Source: Halocynthiibacter sp049608145
GTDB taxonomy: Bacteria > Pseudomonadota > Alphaproteobacteria > Rhodobacterales > Rhodobacteraceae
Direction of reading: 5' to 3'
Assembly: GCF_049608145.1 (NCBI RefSeq)
Contig: NZ_JBMYXF010000024.1
Span: forward strand, 1-43,408
DNA: 43,408 nucleotides
Notes under the pieces: model-generated
What the model was told of the DNA's origin: nothing
Database searches by the model: none
Seen by the model: the letters and a program-made list of their open reading frames with translations, nothing else
Shown: one piece after another, positions 8,253-15,992 of the stretch
How the letters are laid out: every line of letters begins with the position of its first letter
Numbering within the stretch: the first letter of the stretch is position 1
Made by a program: the position numbers and the translations under genes

Positions 8253-8281
8253 TTGGAAAGTCAACATAGCTGACATAAAAT
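8253..8281 (+). promoter_or_regulatory. Candidate sigma-70-type promoter and dyad upstream of petP
   Basis: TTGGAA (8253-8258) and TAAAAT (8276-8281) are spaced by 17 bases, giving a start point about 30 bases before the petP ATG. The spacer contains the imperfect dyad GTCAACATAGCTGAC (8260-8274), which could be an operator for the MarR-type product. Inferred from pattern only. Confidence 0.4.
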
Positions 8282-8321
8282 CGTAAAAAATGTGATGAAG
8301 CATCGGTAAAGAGGATCGTGC

Positions 8322-8837
8322 ATGGATGACACCCCGGGATCAGATGCGTTAGATGGCGGCGGGCTGCTGTTTCTGACGGATGAACAGCTGCTGAAAGGCA
8401 GCGAAGCGATGTTCTTTGCCTATCGTGGCTTTACGGCGGATCCAGACCGTATTCTTGCCGATAGCGGATATGGGCGGGCGCATCACCGGGCGATTCACTT
8501 TGTCGGGCGCACTCCGGGAACAACGGTGAATAATTTGCTTGCCATTCTAGGCGTGACCAAACAAAGCCTGAACCGCGTGTTGCGATCTTTGATCGAAGAC
8601 GGTCTGGTGGAAAGCCGTGTCGGCACGAAAGACAAACGTGAACGGCACCTGTTTTTGACGGAAACTGGCAATGCGCTGGATCGGTCTTTGTCAGATGCAC
8701 AGCGTGCGCGGATGCGTGCAGCTTATTCCGCCGCAGGTCCTGAGGCTGTGCAGGGCTTTCGCAAAGTGCTAGAAGCAATGATGGATCCGGATATGAGACG
8801 CCGGTTTAATCGTATGCGCGAGGGTGAAAACCGATGA
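8322..8837 (+). CDS. petP: MarR-family transcriptional regulator, PetP-like
   Basis: A 171-residue protein with a MarR-type winged helix-turn-helix. The recognition region reads TTVNNLLAILGVTKQSLNRVLRSL, followed by the wing DKRERHLFLTETG. AGAGGAT about ten bases before ATG 8322 is a plausible ribosome site. The stop overlaps the start of the response regulator (ATGA, 8834-8837), so the two are translationally coupled. A MarR protein overlapping an OmpR-type regulator matches the PetP/PetR pair known from Rhodobacter capsulatus, where PetR is needed for respiratory and photosynthetic growth. The gene name rests on that arrangement and on general similarity, not on a search. A dyad in its own promoter region hints at autoregulation. 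Confidence 0.8.
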   Translation: MDDTPGSDALDGGGLLFLTDEQLLKGSEAMFFAYRGFTADPDRILADSGYGRAHHRAIHFVGRTPGTTVNNLLAILGVTKQSLNRVLRSLIEDGLVESRVGTKDKRERHLFLTETGNALDRSLSDAQRARMRAAYSAAGPEAVQGFRKVLEAMMDPDMRRRFNRMREGENR

Positions 8838-9532
8838 ACAATGACGCTCATCTGCTTATTGTAGACGATGATGAACGTATTCGGACGCTTTTGCAGAAGT
8901 TTTTGATTCGAAATGGTTTTCTTGTTTCGACCGCCCGGGATGCCGCGCATGCACGCAAAATTCTGTCGGGGTTGGAATTTGACCTGATCATTATGGATGT
9001 GATGATGCAGGGCGAAGATGGCATCACGCTGACCCGCAGTTTACGTGATACACTGAAAACGCCGATTATTCTGCTGACAGCGCGGGGCGAAACAGAAGAC
9101 CGTATTCAGGGGCTTGAGGCAGGCGCCGATGACTATCTTGCGAAACCGTTTGAGCCGCGCGAACTTTTGTTGCGGGTAAATGCAATTCTGCGACGCGCGC
9201 CGGCAGAACAGACGCAAAATCAGGGGCCAAAGGTTCTAAACCTTGGCCCAGTGCGCTACGATGTGGACCGGGGGGAGATGTGGCAGGGCGAAGGGCTTGT
9301 GCGATTGACCGCGACGGAAAGCCAGTTGATGCGAATCTTTTCAGAAAAAAGCGGCTCCGCTGTCAGCCGTGCGCAACTGGTCGAAGATCTAGGTCGGTCC
9401 GGTGGACAGGCGCAGGAACGGGCCGTTGATGTGCAAATCACACGTCTGCGCCGCAAGATCGAAGCTGACCCGAAACAACCGCGCTACCTTCAGACCGTGC
9501 GCGGTGAAGGGTATATGTTGGCGCCGGATTGA
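8834..9532 (+). CDS. petR: OmpR-type response regulator, PetR-like
   Basis: A 232-residue two-component regulator. The receiver domain (about 1-118) has the acidic pair in LLIVDDD, phospho-acceptor D55 (IIMDVMM), the switch Thr at about 82 (LLTARGE) and the conserved Lys at about 104 (AKPFEPREL). The DNA-binding winged helix (about 130-230) contains LTATESQLMRIF, RAVDVQITRLRRKIE and RYLQTVRGEGYML. No histidine kinase is adjacent, so it is an orphan in this locus. The coupled MarR gene upstream matches the R. capsulatus petPR organisation, which was linked there to cytochrome bc1 and essential growth. Function here is inferred from that relationship. Confidence 0.88.
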   Translation: MNNDAHLLIVDDDERIRTLLQKFLIRNGFLVSTARDAAHARKILSGLEFDLIIMDVMMQGEDGITLTRSLRDTLKTPIILLTARGETEDRIQGLEAGADDYLAKPFEPRELLLRVNAILRRAPAEQTQNQGPKVLNLGPVRYDVDRGEMWQGEGLVRLTATESQLMRIFSEKSGSAVSRAQLVEDLGRSGGQAQERAVDVQITRLRRKIEADPKQPRYLQTVRGEGYMLAPD

Positions 9533-9602
9533 TATCGCTTCAGGAATATAGTTCTGACACGCCTTGTGTGGTATTATTGGGTGGTATTGTCGGGAGGGTA
9601 TT

Positions 9603-10019
9603 ATGAACGATGGGTTTGATAAGGGACGTATGGGTTCGGATGGATCGGTCTCACGTAATGTGGATCAAATAGCGATTCAGCTGGCGCATACCAAAATTGA
9701 ATACGAAAAAATGATTTCTGTACTGGAGCGTCGCATAGAGCAAGCGATAGAGCAGGAAAATGTCGTCGATAAATATACGAGATATTTGTTTCGCATGATC
9801 GCTGCCACGGCAGTTGTTATTACCTTGATTGTCGGTTTGGTTGGGTATGTTGGTGGCAATCATATCGCTGACATATTGAGCGCGATGAAAGAGACCCAGT
9901 CAGATACTAGTGCTCTTGCGCAAGAGGTGACTTTGAGTGTCAAGGCAACAACAGGGCATACCGAAAATATAGAAGAAATATTGAGGGCGATTGCGAAATC
10001 TACAGGTGCCATTAATTAG
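9603..10019 (+). CDS. Small single-pass membrane protein with coiled-coil flanks, unknown function
   Basis: A 138-residue protein. The ATG at 9603 is preferred over an upstream in-frame ATG because GGGAGGG (9592-9598) lies directly before it. The N-terminal half is charged and helical (TKIEYEKMISVLERRIEQAIEQ). One hydrophobic helix covers about residues 63-84 (FRMIAATAVVITLIVGLVGYV), and the C-terminal part has heptad-like spacing (MKETQSDTSALAQEV). No known domain is recognisable. It is more A/T-rich than petR upstream and the deacetylase downstream, so it looks like an addition to an otherwise familiar petPR-deacetylase-xseB order. It could be a local insertion or a fast-evolving gene. Confidence 0.6.
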   Translation: MNDGFDKGRMGSDGSVSRNVDQIAIQLAHTKIEYEKMISVLERRIEQAIEQENVVDKYTRYLFRMIAATAVVITLIVGLVGYVGGNHIADILSAMKETQSDTSALAQEVTLSVKATTGHTENIEEILRAIAKSTGAIN

Positions 10020-10048
10020 ATGTTCTTGAAAACGCTGGGAATACGATA

Positions 10049-10975
10049 TTGAAGACAGCATTTATTACACATGCGGAATGTGACGGGCATGTCACGCCTT
10101 CGGGGCATCCGGAACAGGTGGCGCGTCTGGAGATCATCCGTGACGTGTTGGCTGGGTATGACCTGCATGCTGAGGACGCGCCATTGGGGCGGATGGAGGA
10201 CATTTTACGGTGTCATCCGCAACATTATATTGATCGTATTGAACGCGCAGTGCCCGAAAGTGGCTGGAATACGTTGGATGGTGACACCCATATGGCGCCC
10301 GGATCGCATCAAGCGGCCTTGCGTGGTGTTGGTGGGGTGACGCGCGCCGTTGATATGGTTCTGAATGGGGAGGCCGGCAATGCCTTTGTCGCCAGCCGCC
10401 CGCCTGGTCATCACGCAGAAACTGAAACGGCTATGGGGTTCTGCCTGTTCGGCAATGCGGCGATTGCCGCGAAATACGCGTTGGATCATCACGGGCTGAA
10501 TAAAGTCGCGGTGCTGGATTTTGACGTACACCATGGCAACGGCACCCAGGATCTGTTGTGGAATGAACCGCGCGCAATCTTTGTGTCGTCCCATCAGATG
10601 CCTCTGTATCCTGGCTCTGGCGGGCGCAATGAACGTGGCGCACACGGGCAGATGCTGAATATCCCATTGGAAAGTGGTACGGGCAGCGTGGAAATGCGTG
10701 CGGCTTGGGCGCATCGTGTGATGCCGATGTTGGAACGCGAAGCACCAGAGTTGATCATCATTTCCGCCGGTTTTGACGCCCACGAACGTGATCCTCTGGC
10801 CGGGCTGAACTGGCAGACGGAAGATTTCGCCTGGATCACACGTGAAATATGTCAGGTGGCGCAAAAGGTCTGCGCGGGCAGGGTGGTGTCCACCTTAGAA
10901 GGCGGTTATGATCTGAAAGCCCTGGGTGAGGCATGCGCCGCCCATGTACAGGAATTGATGGAGCACGCGACATGA
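10049..10975 (+). CDS. Histone deacetylase family (acetoin-utilisation/acetylpolyamine-type) protein
   Basis: A 308-residue class II-like deacetylase, a zinc enzyme that removes acetyl groups from small amines or lysine side chains. Key motifs are HPEQVARLEII near the N-terminus, RPPGHHAE with the catalytic His pair, GFCLFGNAAIAA, and the zinc-ligand block DFDVHHGNGTQ, with further blocks SSHQMPLYPGSG, ISAGFDAHERDPLA and LEGGYDL. Translation is assigned to TTG 10049 because MKTAFITHAECDGH is a normal N-terminus for the family and no closer ATG exists. The stop overlaps the xseB start (ATGA, 10972-10975). Substrate in this organism is unknown; the link with xseB-ispA-dxs is positional only. 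Confidence 0.92.
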   Translation: MKTAFITHAECDGHVTPSGHPEQVARLEIIRDVLAGYDLHAEDAPLGRMEDILRCHPQHYIDRIERAVPESGWNTLDGDTHMAPGSHQAALRGVGGVTRAVDMVLNGEAGNAFVASRPPGHHAETETAMGFCLFGNAAIAAKYALDHHGLNKVAVLDFDVHHGNGTQDLLWNEPRAIFVSSHQMPLYPGSGGRNERGAHGQMLNIPLESGTGSVEMRAAWAHRVMPMLEREAPELIIISAGFDAHERDPLAGLNWQTEDFAWITREICQVAQKVCAGRVVSTLEGGYDLKALGEACAAHVQELMEHAT

Positions 10976-11205
10976 GCGAAACAGCCGTTACCGAGATGAG
11001 TTTTGAAGAGGCCATGGCCGCGCTGGAAGGCGTTGTTGGCCAATTGGAACGGGGTGATGTGCCGCTTGATCAGTCGATCTCATTGTATGAACGCGGTGCG
11101 GAACTGAAGAAACACTGTGAAACCAAACTGCGCGAAGCTGAAGAAAAAGTGGCCAAAATCACCCTTGGTCCAGACGGGGCCGCACAGGGCACCGAGGCGC
11201 TTTAA
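10972..11205 (+). CDS. xseB: Exodeoxyribonuclease VII small subunit
   Basis: XseB is the small subunit that coats the XseA catalytic subunit of exonuclease VII, which degrades single-stranded DNA. The 77-residue product, normal for the family, contains SFEEAMAALEGVVGQLERGD, then PLDQSISLYERGAELKKHCE and LREAEEKV. The start overlaps the deacetylase stop and the next gene starts immediately after the stop codon, so deacetylase, xseB, ispA and dxs form one translation-coupled run. Confidence 0.95.
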   Translation: MSETAVTEMSFEEAMAALEGVVGQLERGDVPLDQSISLYERGAELKKHCETKLREAEEKVAKITLGPDGAAQGTEAL

Positions 11206-12072
11206 GTGTTTCAGGAACAGTTAAAACAAGATGCACAACGCACGCAGGCCTGTTTGCAGGCCGTGATGCATGGGCTGCATTCTGTGCCGGTCAATGCTGC
11301 GATGCATTATGCGGTGGATGGCGGCAAAGGCCTGCGCGGGTTTCTCGTGCAGGAAAGCGCGCGTCTGTACGAGATTGCCCCCGAACAATCTGTCTATGCC
11401 GCCGCTGCGGTTGAAGCCCTGCATGCCTATTCTCTGGTGCATGACGATCTGCCTGCAATGGATAACGATGATCTGCGCCGTGGCCGTGCGACGGTGCATG
11501 TGAAATGGGATGATGCCACCGCGATCCTTGCGGGGGATGCGTTGCAGACGTTGGCGTTTGAACTGCTGACCTGGGCTGAAATCGGATCCGCGAACGTGCG
11601 CTTGAACCTTGTGACAGAACTGGCCCGGGCCGCGGGTGCACGGGGAATGGTTCTTGGCCAAGCACAGGATATCGCCGCTGAAACCGCCAAAACACCCCTT
11701 AGCCTTGATGAAATCACTGAACTGCAGGGCAACAAAACCGGTGCATTGATCCGCTGGTCCGCTGAGGCAGGTGCGATCATGGCCGAACGCAACCGCGAAC
11801 CTTTGCGGCAATACGCCAATGCGCTGGGTCTGGCTTTCCAGATTGCCGATGACATCCTGGATGTGGAAGGTGATGCGGCGAAAACTGGCAAGCGTGTGAA
11901 TAAAGATGCGGACGCGGGCAAGGCCACATTTGTATCCCTTCTGGGGTTGGATGGTGCGAAAACCCGTGCGCGTGACCTTGTCGCAGAAGCCTGTGACGCC
12001 CTTGACGGTTATGGTGACAAAGCCGCAAACTTGCGCCAGGCGGCAGAGTTCGTTATTGCCCGCGACAGCTAA
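11206..12072 (+). CDS. ispA: Polyprenyl synthetase, probably farnesyl diphosphate synthase
   Basis: This enzyme condenses isopentenyl diphosphate with dimethylallyl and geranyl diphosphate to give farnesyl diphosphate. The 288-residue product has the first aspartate-rich motif DDLPAMDNDD (about 80-89), followed by RRGRATVH, and the second motif FQIADDILDVEGD. GKGLRG near residue 40 binds diphosphate. The start is GTG 11206, directly abutting the xseB stop. The following gene is dxs, which supplies the precursors through the methylerythritol phosphate pathway, so the pair makes functional sense. Chain length is assigned by the usual xseB-ispA-dxs context. Confidence 0.95.
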   Translation: MFQEQLKQDAQRTQACLQAVMHGLHSVPVNAAMHYAVDGGKGLRGFLVQESARLYEIAPEQSVYAAAAVEALHAYSLVHDDLPAMDNDDLRRGRATVHVKWDDATAILAGDALQTLAFELLTWAEIGSANVRLNLVTELARAAGARGMVLGQAQDIAAETAKTPLSLDEITELQGNKTGALIRWSAEAGAIMAERNREPLRQYANALGLAFQIADDILDVEGDAAKTGKRVNKDADAGKATFVSLLGLDGAKTRARDLVAEACDALDGYGDKAANLRQAAEFVIARDS

Positions 12073-12090
12073 TCCATCAGGATAAACGCC

Positions 12091-14031
12091 ATGAGCGAAG
12101 ACACAAATCCACGCCCTCAGACACCGCTGCTTGACCGGGTGAAAACCCCTGCGGACATGAAGACCATGTCCGATGCCGAGTTAAAGCAACTGGCGCATGA
12201 ACTGCGTCAGGAAACGATCTCGGCCGTTTCTGAAACCGGTGGCCATCTGGGTGCTGGTCTTGGTGTGGTGGAACTGACTGTTGCACTACATGCGATCTTT
12301 GACACGCCTAAGGATCGTCTGATCTGGGATGTGGGCCATCAATGTTATCCGCATAAGATCATCACCGGTCGTCGTGATCGTATCCGCACCCTGCGTATGG
12401 AAAGCGGGTTGTCTGGTTTCACCAAACGCACCGAAAGCGCCTATGATCCGTTCGGTGCCGGGCATTCTTCGACCTCGATTTCTGCGGCTCTGGGTTTTGC
12501 AGTTGCCCGCGATCTAGGGGGGGCACCGGATCATGGCCTGGGCGATGCGATCGCGGTGATTGGGGATGGATCGATTTCTGCAGGCATGGCCTATGAGGCG
12601 ATGAACAACGCCGGACATCTGGGCAAACGTCTGTTTGTGATCCTGAATGACAACGAAATGTCGATTGCGCCGCCTGTTGGCGCAATGTCATCTTATTTGT
12701 CCCAGCTATATGCTGGCGCACCGTTCCAAGAGTTGAAATCAGCCGCCCGTGGCGCAGTCAGCCTGCTGCCCGAACCGTTCCGCGAAGGCGCGAAACGTGC
12801 CAAAGATATGCTGAAAGGTATGACCGTTGGCGGCACTTTGTTCGAAGCGCTTGGTTTCTCTTACGTGGGTCCGATTGATGGTCATGATATGGATCAGTTG
12901 CTGCCTGTTCTGCGTACAGTGCATGAACGCGCGACGGGGCCGATGCTGATCCATGTGACCACGAAAAAGGGCAAAGGATACGGTCCGGCTGAAATGGCCG
13001 CTGACAAAGGTCACGCGACCGCGCAGTTTAACGTATTGACGGGTAAACAGAAAAAGACCCCTTCAAATGCGCCAAGCTATACAAAAGTATTTGGCGATGC
13101 TTTGGTGAAACATGCCGCTGAAGATGATAAAATTTGCGCTGTGACCGCTGCGATGCCGGATGGTACTGGTCTGAACCTGATGGCAGAACGATATCCCAGC
13201 CGGTGTTTTGACGTCGCGATTGCCGAACAACATGGGGTGACATTTGCAGCCGCTCTGGCCGCTGGCGGAATGAAACCATTCTGTGCGATGTATTCGACCT
13301 TCTTGCAACGTGGCTATGATCAGGTGGTGCATGATGTGGCGGTGCAGGGCCTGCCCGTGCGCTTTGCCATCGACCGTGCAGGGCTTGTCGGAAATGACGG
13401 CGCGACCCATGCGGGCAGTTTTGACATAGCCTTCCTCACGAACCTGCCGGGTTTTGTGGTGATGGCCGCGGCGGATGAGGTCGAACTGATGCATATGGTG
13501 GCCACCGCCGCCGCCCATGATACTGGCCCGATTGCCTTTCGCTATCCGCGAGGCGAAGGTGTGGGCGTTGATCTGCCTGAACGCGGCGAAGTTCTGGAAA
13601 TCGGGAAGGGACGTCGCGTGCAGGAAGGCGCAAAAGTCGCAATTCTATCCTTTGGCACCCGTCTGTCAGAGGTGATGAAAGCCTGCGAATCCTTGTCTGC
13701 AAAAGGCATCACGCCGACGGTCGCTGATGCACGTTTTGCCAAACCTTTGGACAAGGATATGATCCTTGATCTTGCGACAAACCACGAAGCGCTGATCGCC
13801 ATAGAAGAAGGTTCTGTTGGCGGCTTTGGCAGTCACGTGGCGCAGATGCTTCTGAATGAAGGCGCATTGGATGGTGGTTTGAAATATAGGTCTATGACAT
13901 TGCCGGATGTCTTCGAAGATCACGCCTCGCCAAACGCGATGTATGAAGCTTCGGGTCTGAATGCGTCCGGGATTGAGGCGAAAGTTCTTGAAGTTCTGGG
14001 CGTCGCCGACATCGCCAGCAAACGCGCCTGA
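12091..14031 (+). CDS. dxs: 1-deoxy-D-xylulose-5-phosphate synthase
   Basis: DXS condenses pyruvate with glyceraldehyde 3-phosphate, using thiamine diphosphate, as the first step of the methylerythritol phosphate route to isoprenoids and thiamine/pyridoxal precursors. The 646-residue product shows the thiamine-binding IGDGSISAGMAYEAMNN block, GHSSTSISAALG, the transketolase central domain AEQHGVTFAAALA with DRAGLVGNDGATHAGSFD, and the C-terminal domain VAILSFGTRL and ALIAIEEGSVGGFGSHV. The start at 12091 lies 18 bases after ispA and is preceded by CAGGATAAA. It ends the plus-strand run, facing rpe. Confidence 0.97.
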   Translation: MSEDTNPRPQTPLLDRVKTPADMKTMSDAELKQLAHELRQETISAVSETGGHLGAGLGVVELTVALHAIFDTPKDRLIWDVGHQCYPHKIITGRRDRIRTLRMESGLSGFTKRTESAYDPFGAGHSSTSISAALGFAVARDLGGAPDHGLGDAIAVIGDGSISAGMAYEAMNNAGHLGKRLFVILNDNEMSIAPPVGAMSSYLSQLYAGAPFQELKSAARGAVSLLPEPFREGAKRAKDMLKGMTVGGTLFEALGFSYVGPIDGHDMDQLLPVLRTVHERATGPMLIHVTTKKGKGYGPAEMAADKGHATAQFNVLTGKQKKTPSNAPSYTKVFGDALVKHAAEDDKICAVTAAMPDGTGLNLMAERYPSRCFDVAIAEQHGVTFAAALAAGGMKPFCAMYSTFLQRGYDQVVHDVAVQGLPVRFAIDRAGLVGNDGATHAGSFDIAFLTNLPGFVVMAAADEVELMHMVATAAAHDTGPIAFRYPRGEGVGVDLPERGEVLEIGKGRRVQEGAKVAILSFGTRLSEVMKACESLSAKGITPTVADARFAKPLDKDMILDLATNHEALIAIEEGSVGGFGSHVAQMLLNEGALDGGLKYRSMTLPDVFEDHASPNAMYEASGLNASGIEAKVLEVLGVADIASKRA

Positions 14032-14045
14032 TATTTGATCAACCC

Positions 14046-14095
14046 TGCACCGGCTCTGGTCCGGTGCAAGGTTTCATGTGGATCCGTTCGGATCC
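14046..14095. terminator. Two hairpins between converging dxs and rpe
   Basis: An 8-base-pair stem (14046-14053 with 14061-14068, TGCACCGG and its complement) is followed by a short GGATCCG/CGGATCC hairpin (about 14080-14095) next to the rpe stop. Neither has a clear T-run, so they are only plausible terminators, one for each gene. Confidence 0.45.
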
Positions 14096-14096
14096 T

Positions 14097-14780
14097 TCAG
14101 CTTTTGCAGGCGGCTTTGATCGCGCTGATATTGGTGCCGTAAGGTGTCGGGTTTTCGACTGAACCACCTTTAAACACGGCAGAGCCAGCAACCAGAACGT
14201 CTGCACCAGCGGCGCGCACCAGAGGTGCCGTTTCAGGTGTCACGCCACCGTCGATTTCAATGTGGATCGGACGATCGCCAATCATAGACCGCAGTTCCGC
14301 AACTTTTTCGACGCATCCATGGATGAATTTTTGCCCGCCAAAACCGGGGTTTACGGTCATCACGCAAATCAGATCGACCATGTCAAGTAAGGGTGCGACG
14401 GCGGATGCAGGTGTGCCCGGGTTCAGCGCAATGCCAGCTTTCGCCCCGGCGCCACGAATGGCCTGCAGGGTACGGTGTGTATGCGCGCCGGCTTCGACAT
14501 GCACAGTGATGTAATCTGCACCTGATGCAGCGAAAGCATCGATATAGGCATCCACCGGTGAAATCATCAGATGCACATCCATCACAGTCTTGATATGTGG
14601 GCGAATTGCTTTGCAGGTGTCGGGGCCAAAGGTGATATTCGGTACGAAATGGCCGTCCATCACATCTACATGGATCCAGTCAGCGCCCTGGGCTTCTACA
14701 GCCTGAATTTCTTGGCCGAAATTTGCAAAATCTGCGGACAGAATCGATGGGGCAATCTTGAGGGAACGATCGAAGGACAT
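14097..14780 (-). CDS. rpe: Ribulose-phosphate 3-epimerase
   Basis: Rpe interconverts ribulose 5-phosphate and xylulose 5-phosphate in the pentose phosphate and Calvin pathways. The 227-residue TIM barrel begins with KIAPSILSADFANFG. It contains the metal and catalytic blocks WIHVDVMDGHFVPNITFGP, DVHLMI, MTVNPGFGGQKF and HIEIDGGVTPETA, ending in VAGSAVF. The ATG at 14780 is chosen because AGGAGAG lies just upstream on the minus strand and the longer reading frame adds 31 unrelated residues. It stands alone on the minus strand between dxs and deoC. Confidence 0.96.
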   Translation of the reverse strand: MSFDRSLKIAPSILSADFANFGQEIQAVEAQGADWIHVDVMDGHFVPNITFGPDTCKAIRPHIKTVMDVHLMISPVDAYIDAFAASGADYITVHVEAGAHTHRTLQAIRGAGAKAGIALNPGTPASAVAPLLDMVDLICVMTVNPGFGGQKFIHGCVEKVAELRSMIGDRPIHIEIDGGVTPETAPLVRAAGADVLVAGSAVFKGGSVENPTPYGTNISAIKAACKS

Positions 14781-14971
14781 GGCAGCTCTCCTGAGAGGGT
14801 GAATTTTCCTCTCCATACACGATTTCGCCCACGAAGGAAGCAAGATGCAGGAATTTCCAGAAGAATTGACCAAATAGTCAGAAAGGCGTCGGCCTGTTCG
14901 CTGTCAGCTTGCAATGTTTGCGCTGTCATGACATTTTCACGCTTTACGCCTTGCCAGGGAAGACACCTGAA

Positions 14972-15982
14972 ATGCAAACCGAAGTCACATCTACCGCAAC
15001 TGATCTCTCCACAACTGAGGCGGGCCTGCCCCAGTTGCATGAACCCCGTAACCCGGGCACAGACCTTGATCTGGATCGTGTTCTGGCCGTGCAGGTGAAT
15101 ACCTCTGCTGTGGAACGTCGCTGTGCCACTCTGCCTGGCCGTCGGTCCGTGAAGAAAGATTACCAAGCGGCCTGGCTTTTGAAAGCGGTCTCCATGATCG
15201 ACCTGACAACCCTGTCCGGCGATGACACCGAAGGCCGTGTGCGCCGTCTTTGTGCCAAGGCGCGTCAGCCCGTCTCAAAAGGCATGTTGTCTGATCTCGG
15301 AATGACGGGTCTGACAACGGGTGCTGTCTGCGTGTATCACGATATGATTGAAACCGCTGTTTCCGCTTTGAAAGGTACAGGCATCCCTGTTGCTGCGGTG
15401 TCTACCGGCTTCCCTGCGGGCCTGTCGCCGTTTCATCTGCGTGTTGCCGAGATTGAAGAAAGCGTCAAAGCCGGTGCCGAGGAAATCGACATCGTCATTT
15501 CCCGCCGCCATGTGCTGACCCAGAATTGGCAGGCGTTGTATGATGAAATGCGTGAATTTCGCCGCGCCTGTGGTGACGCCCATGTCAAAGCGATCCTAGC
15601 CACCGGCGAGCTTGGATCTTTGCGCAATGTTGCGCGCGCATCTCAGATTTGCATGATGGCCGGCGCCGATTTCATTAAGACATCCACCGGTAAGGAAAGC
15701 GTCAACGCCACCTTACCTGTCAGCCTTGTGATGATCCGTGCGATCCGCGACTATTACGACTGGACCGGGTTTCGCGTGGGTTACAAACCTGCAGGCGGTA
15801 TTTCCAAAGCGAAAGACGCGATTACCTATCTTGCTCTGATCAAAGAAGAGCTTGGTGATCGTTGGTTGCAACCTGACCTGTTCCGTTTTGGGGCGTCTTC
15901 GCTGTTGGGCGATATTGAACGCCAACTCGAACATCACCTCACCGGCCGCTACTCCGCCGCCAACCGCCATGCCATCGGGTAA
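14972..15982 (+). CDS. deoC: Deoxyribose-phosphate aldolase (long, eukaryote-like form)
   Basis: DERA cleaves 2-deoxyribose 5-phosphate to acetaldehyde and glyceraldehyde 3-phosphate, the key step of deoxynucleoside catabolism. The 336-residue product is longer than the E. coli enzyme and has the long N-terminal extension of the animal-type class. Core motifs are MIDLTTLSGDDTEGRV, AVSTGFPAGLSP, EEIDIVISRR, KAILATGEL, the Schiff-base lysine region FIKTSTGKE, and GYKPAGGIS. ATG 14972 gives a normal N-terminus. The next gene starts 10 bases after the stop and encodes an aldehyde dehydrogenase able in principle to oxidise the acetaldehyde product, so the pair forms a catabolic operon. Confidence 0.95.
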   Translation: MQTEVTSTATDLSTTEAGLPQLHEPRNPGTDLDLDRVLAVQVNTSAVERRCATLPGRRSVKKDYQAAWLLKAVSMIDLTTLSGDDTEGRVRRLCAKARQPVSKGMLSDLGMTGLTTGAVCVYHDMIETAVSALKGTGIPVAAVSTGFPAGLSPFHLRVAEIEESVKAGAEEIDIVISRRHVLTQNWQALYDEMREFRRACGDAHVKAILATGELGSLRNVARASQICMMAGADFIKTSTGKESVNATLPVSLVMIRAIRDYYDWTGFRVGYKPAGGISKAKDAITYLALIKEELGDRWLQPDLFRFGASSLLGDIERQLEHHLTGRYSAANRHAIG

Positions 15983-15992
15983 GGACAGAATT

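Noticed and set aside
10205..10864. Long open frame opposite the deacetylase gene
   Set aside because: The plus-strand frame carries all deacetylase motifs; the opposite frame has none and no ribosome site.
15852..15992. Upstream in-frame extension of the aldehyde dehydrogenase into deoC
   Set aside because: It overlaps the conserved end of deoC and adds non-homologous residues; ATG 15993 fits better.
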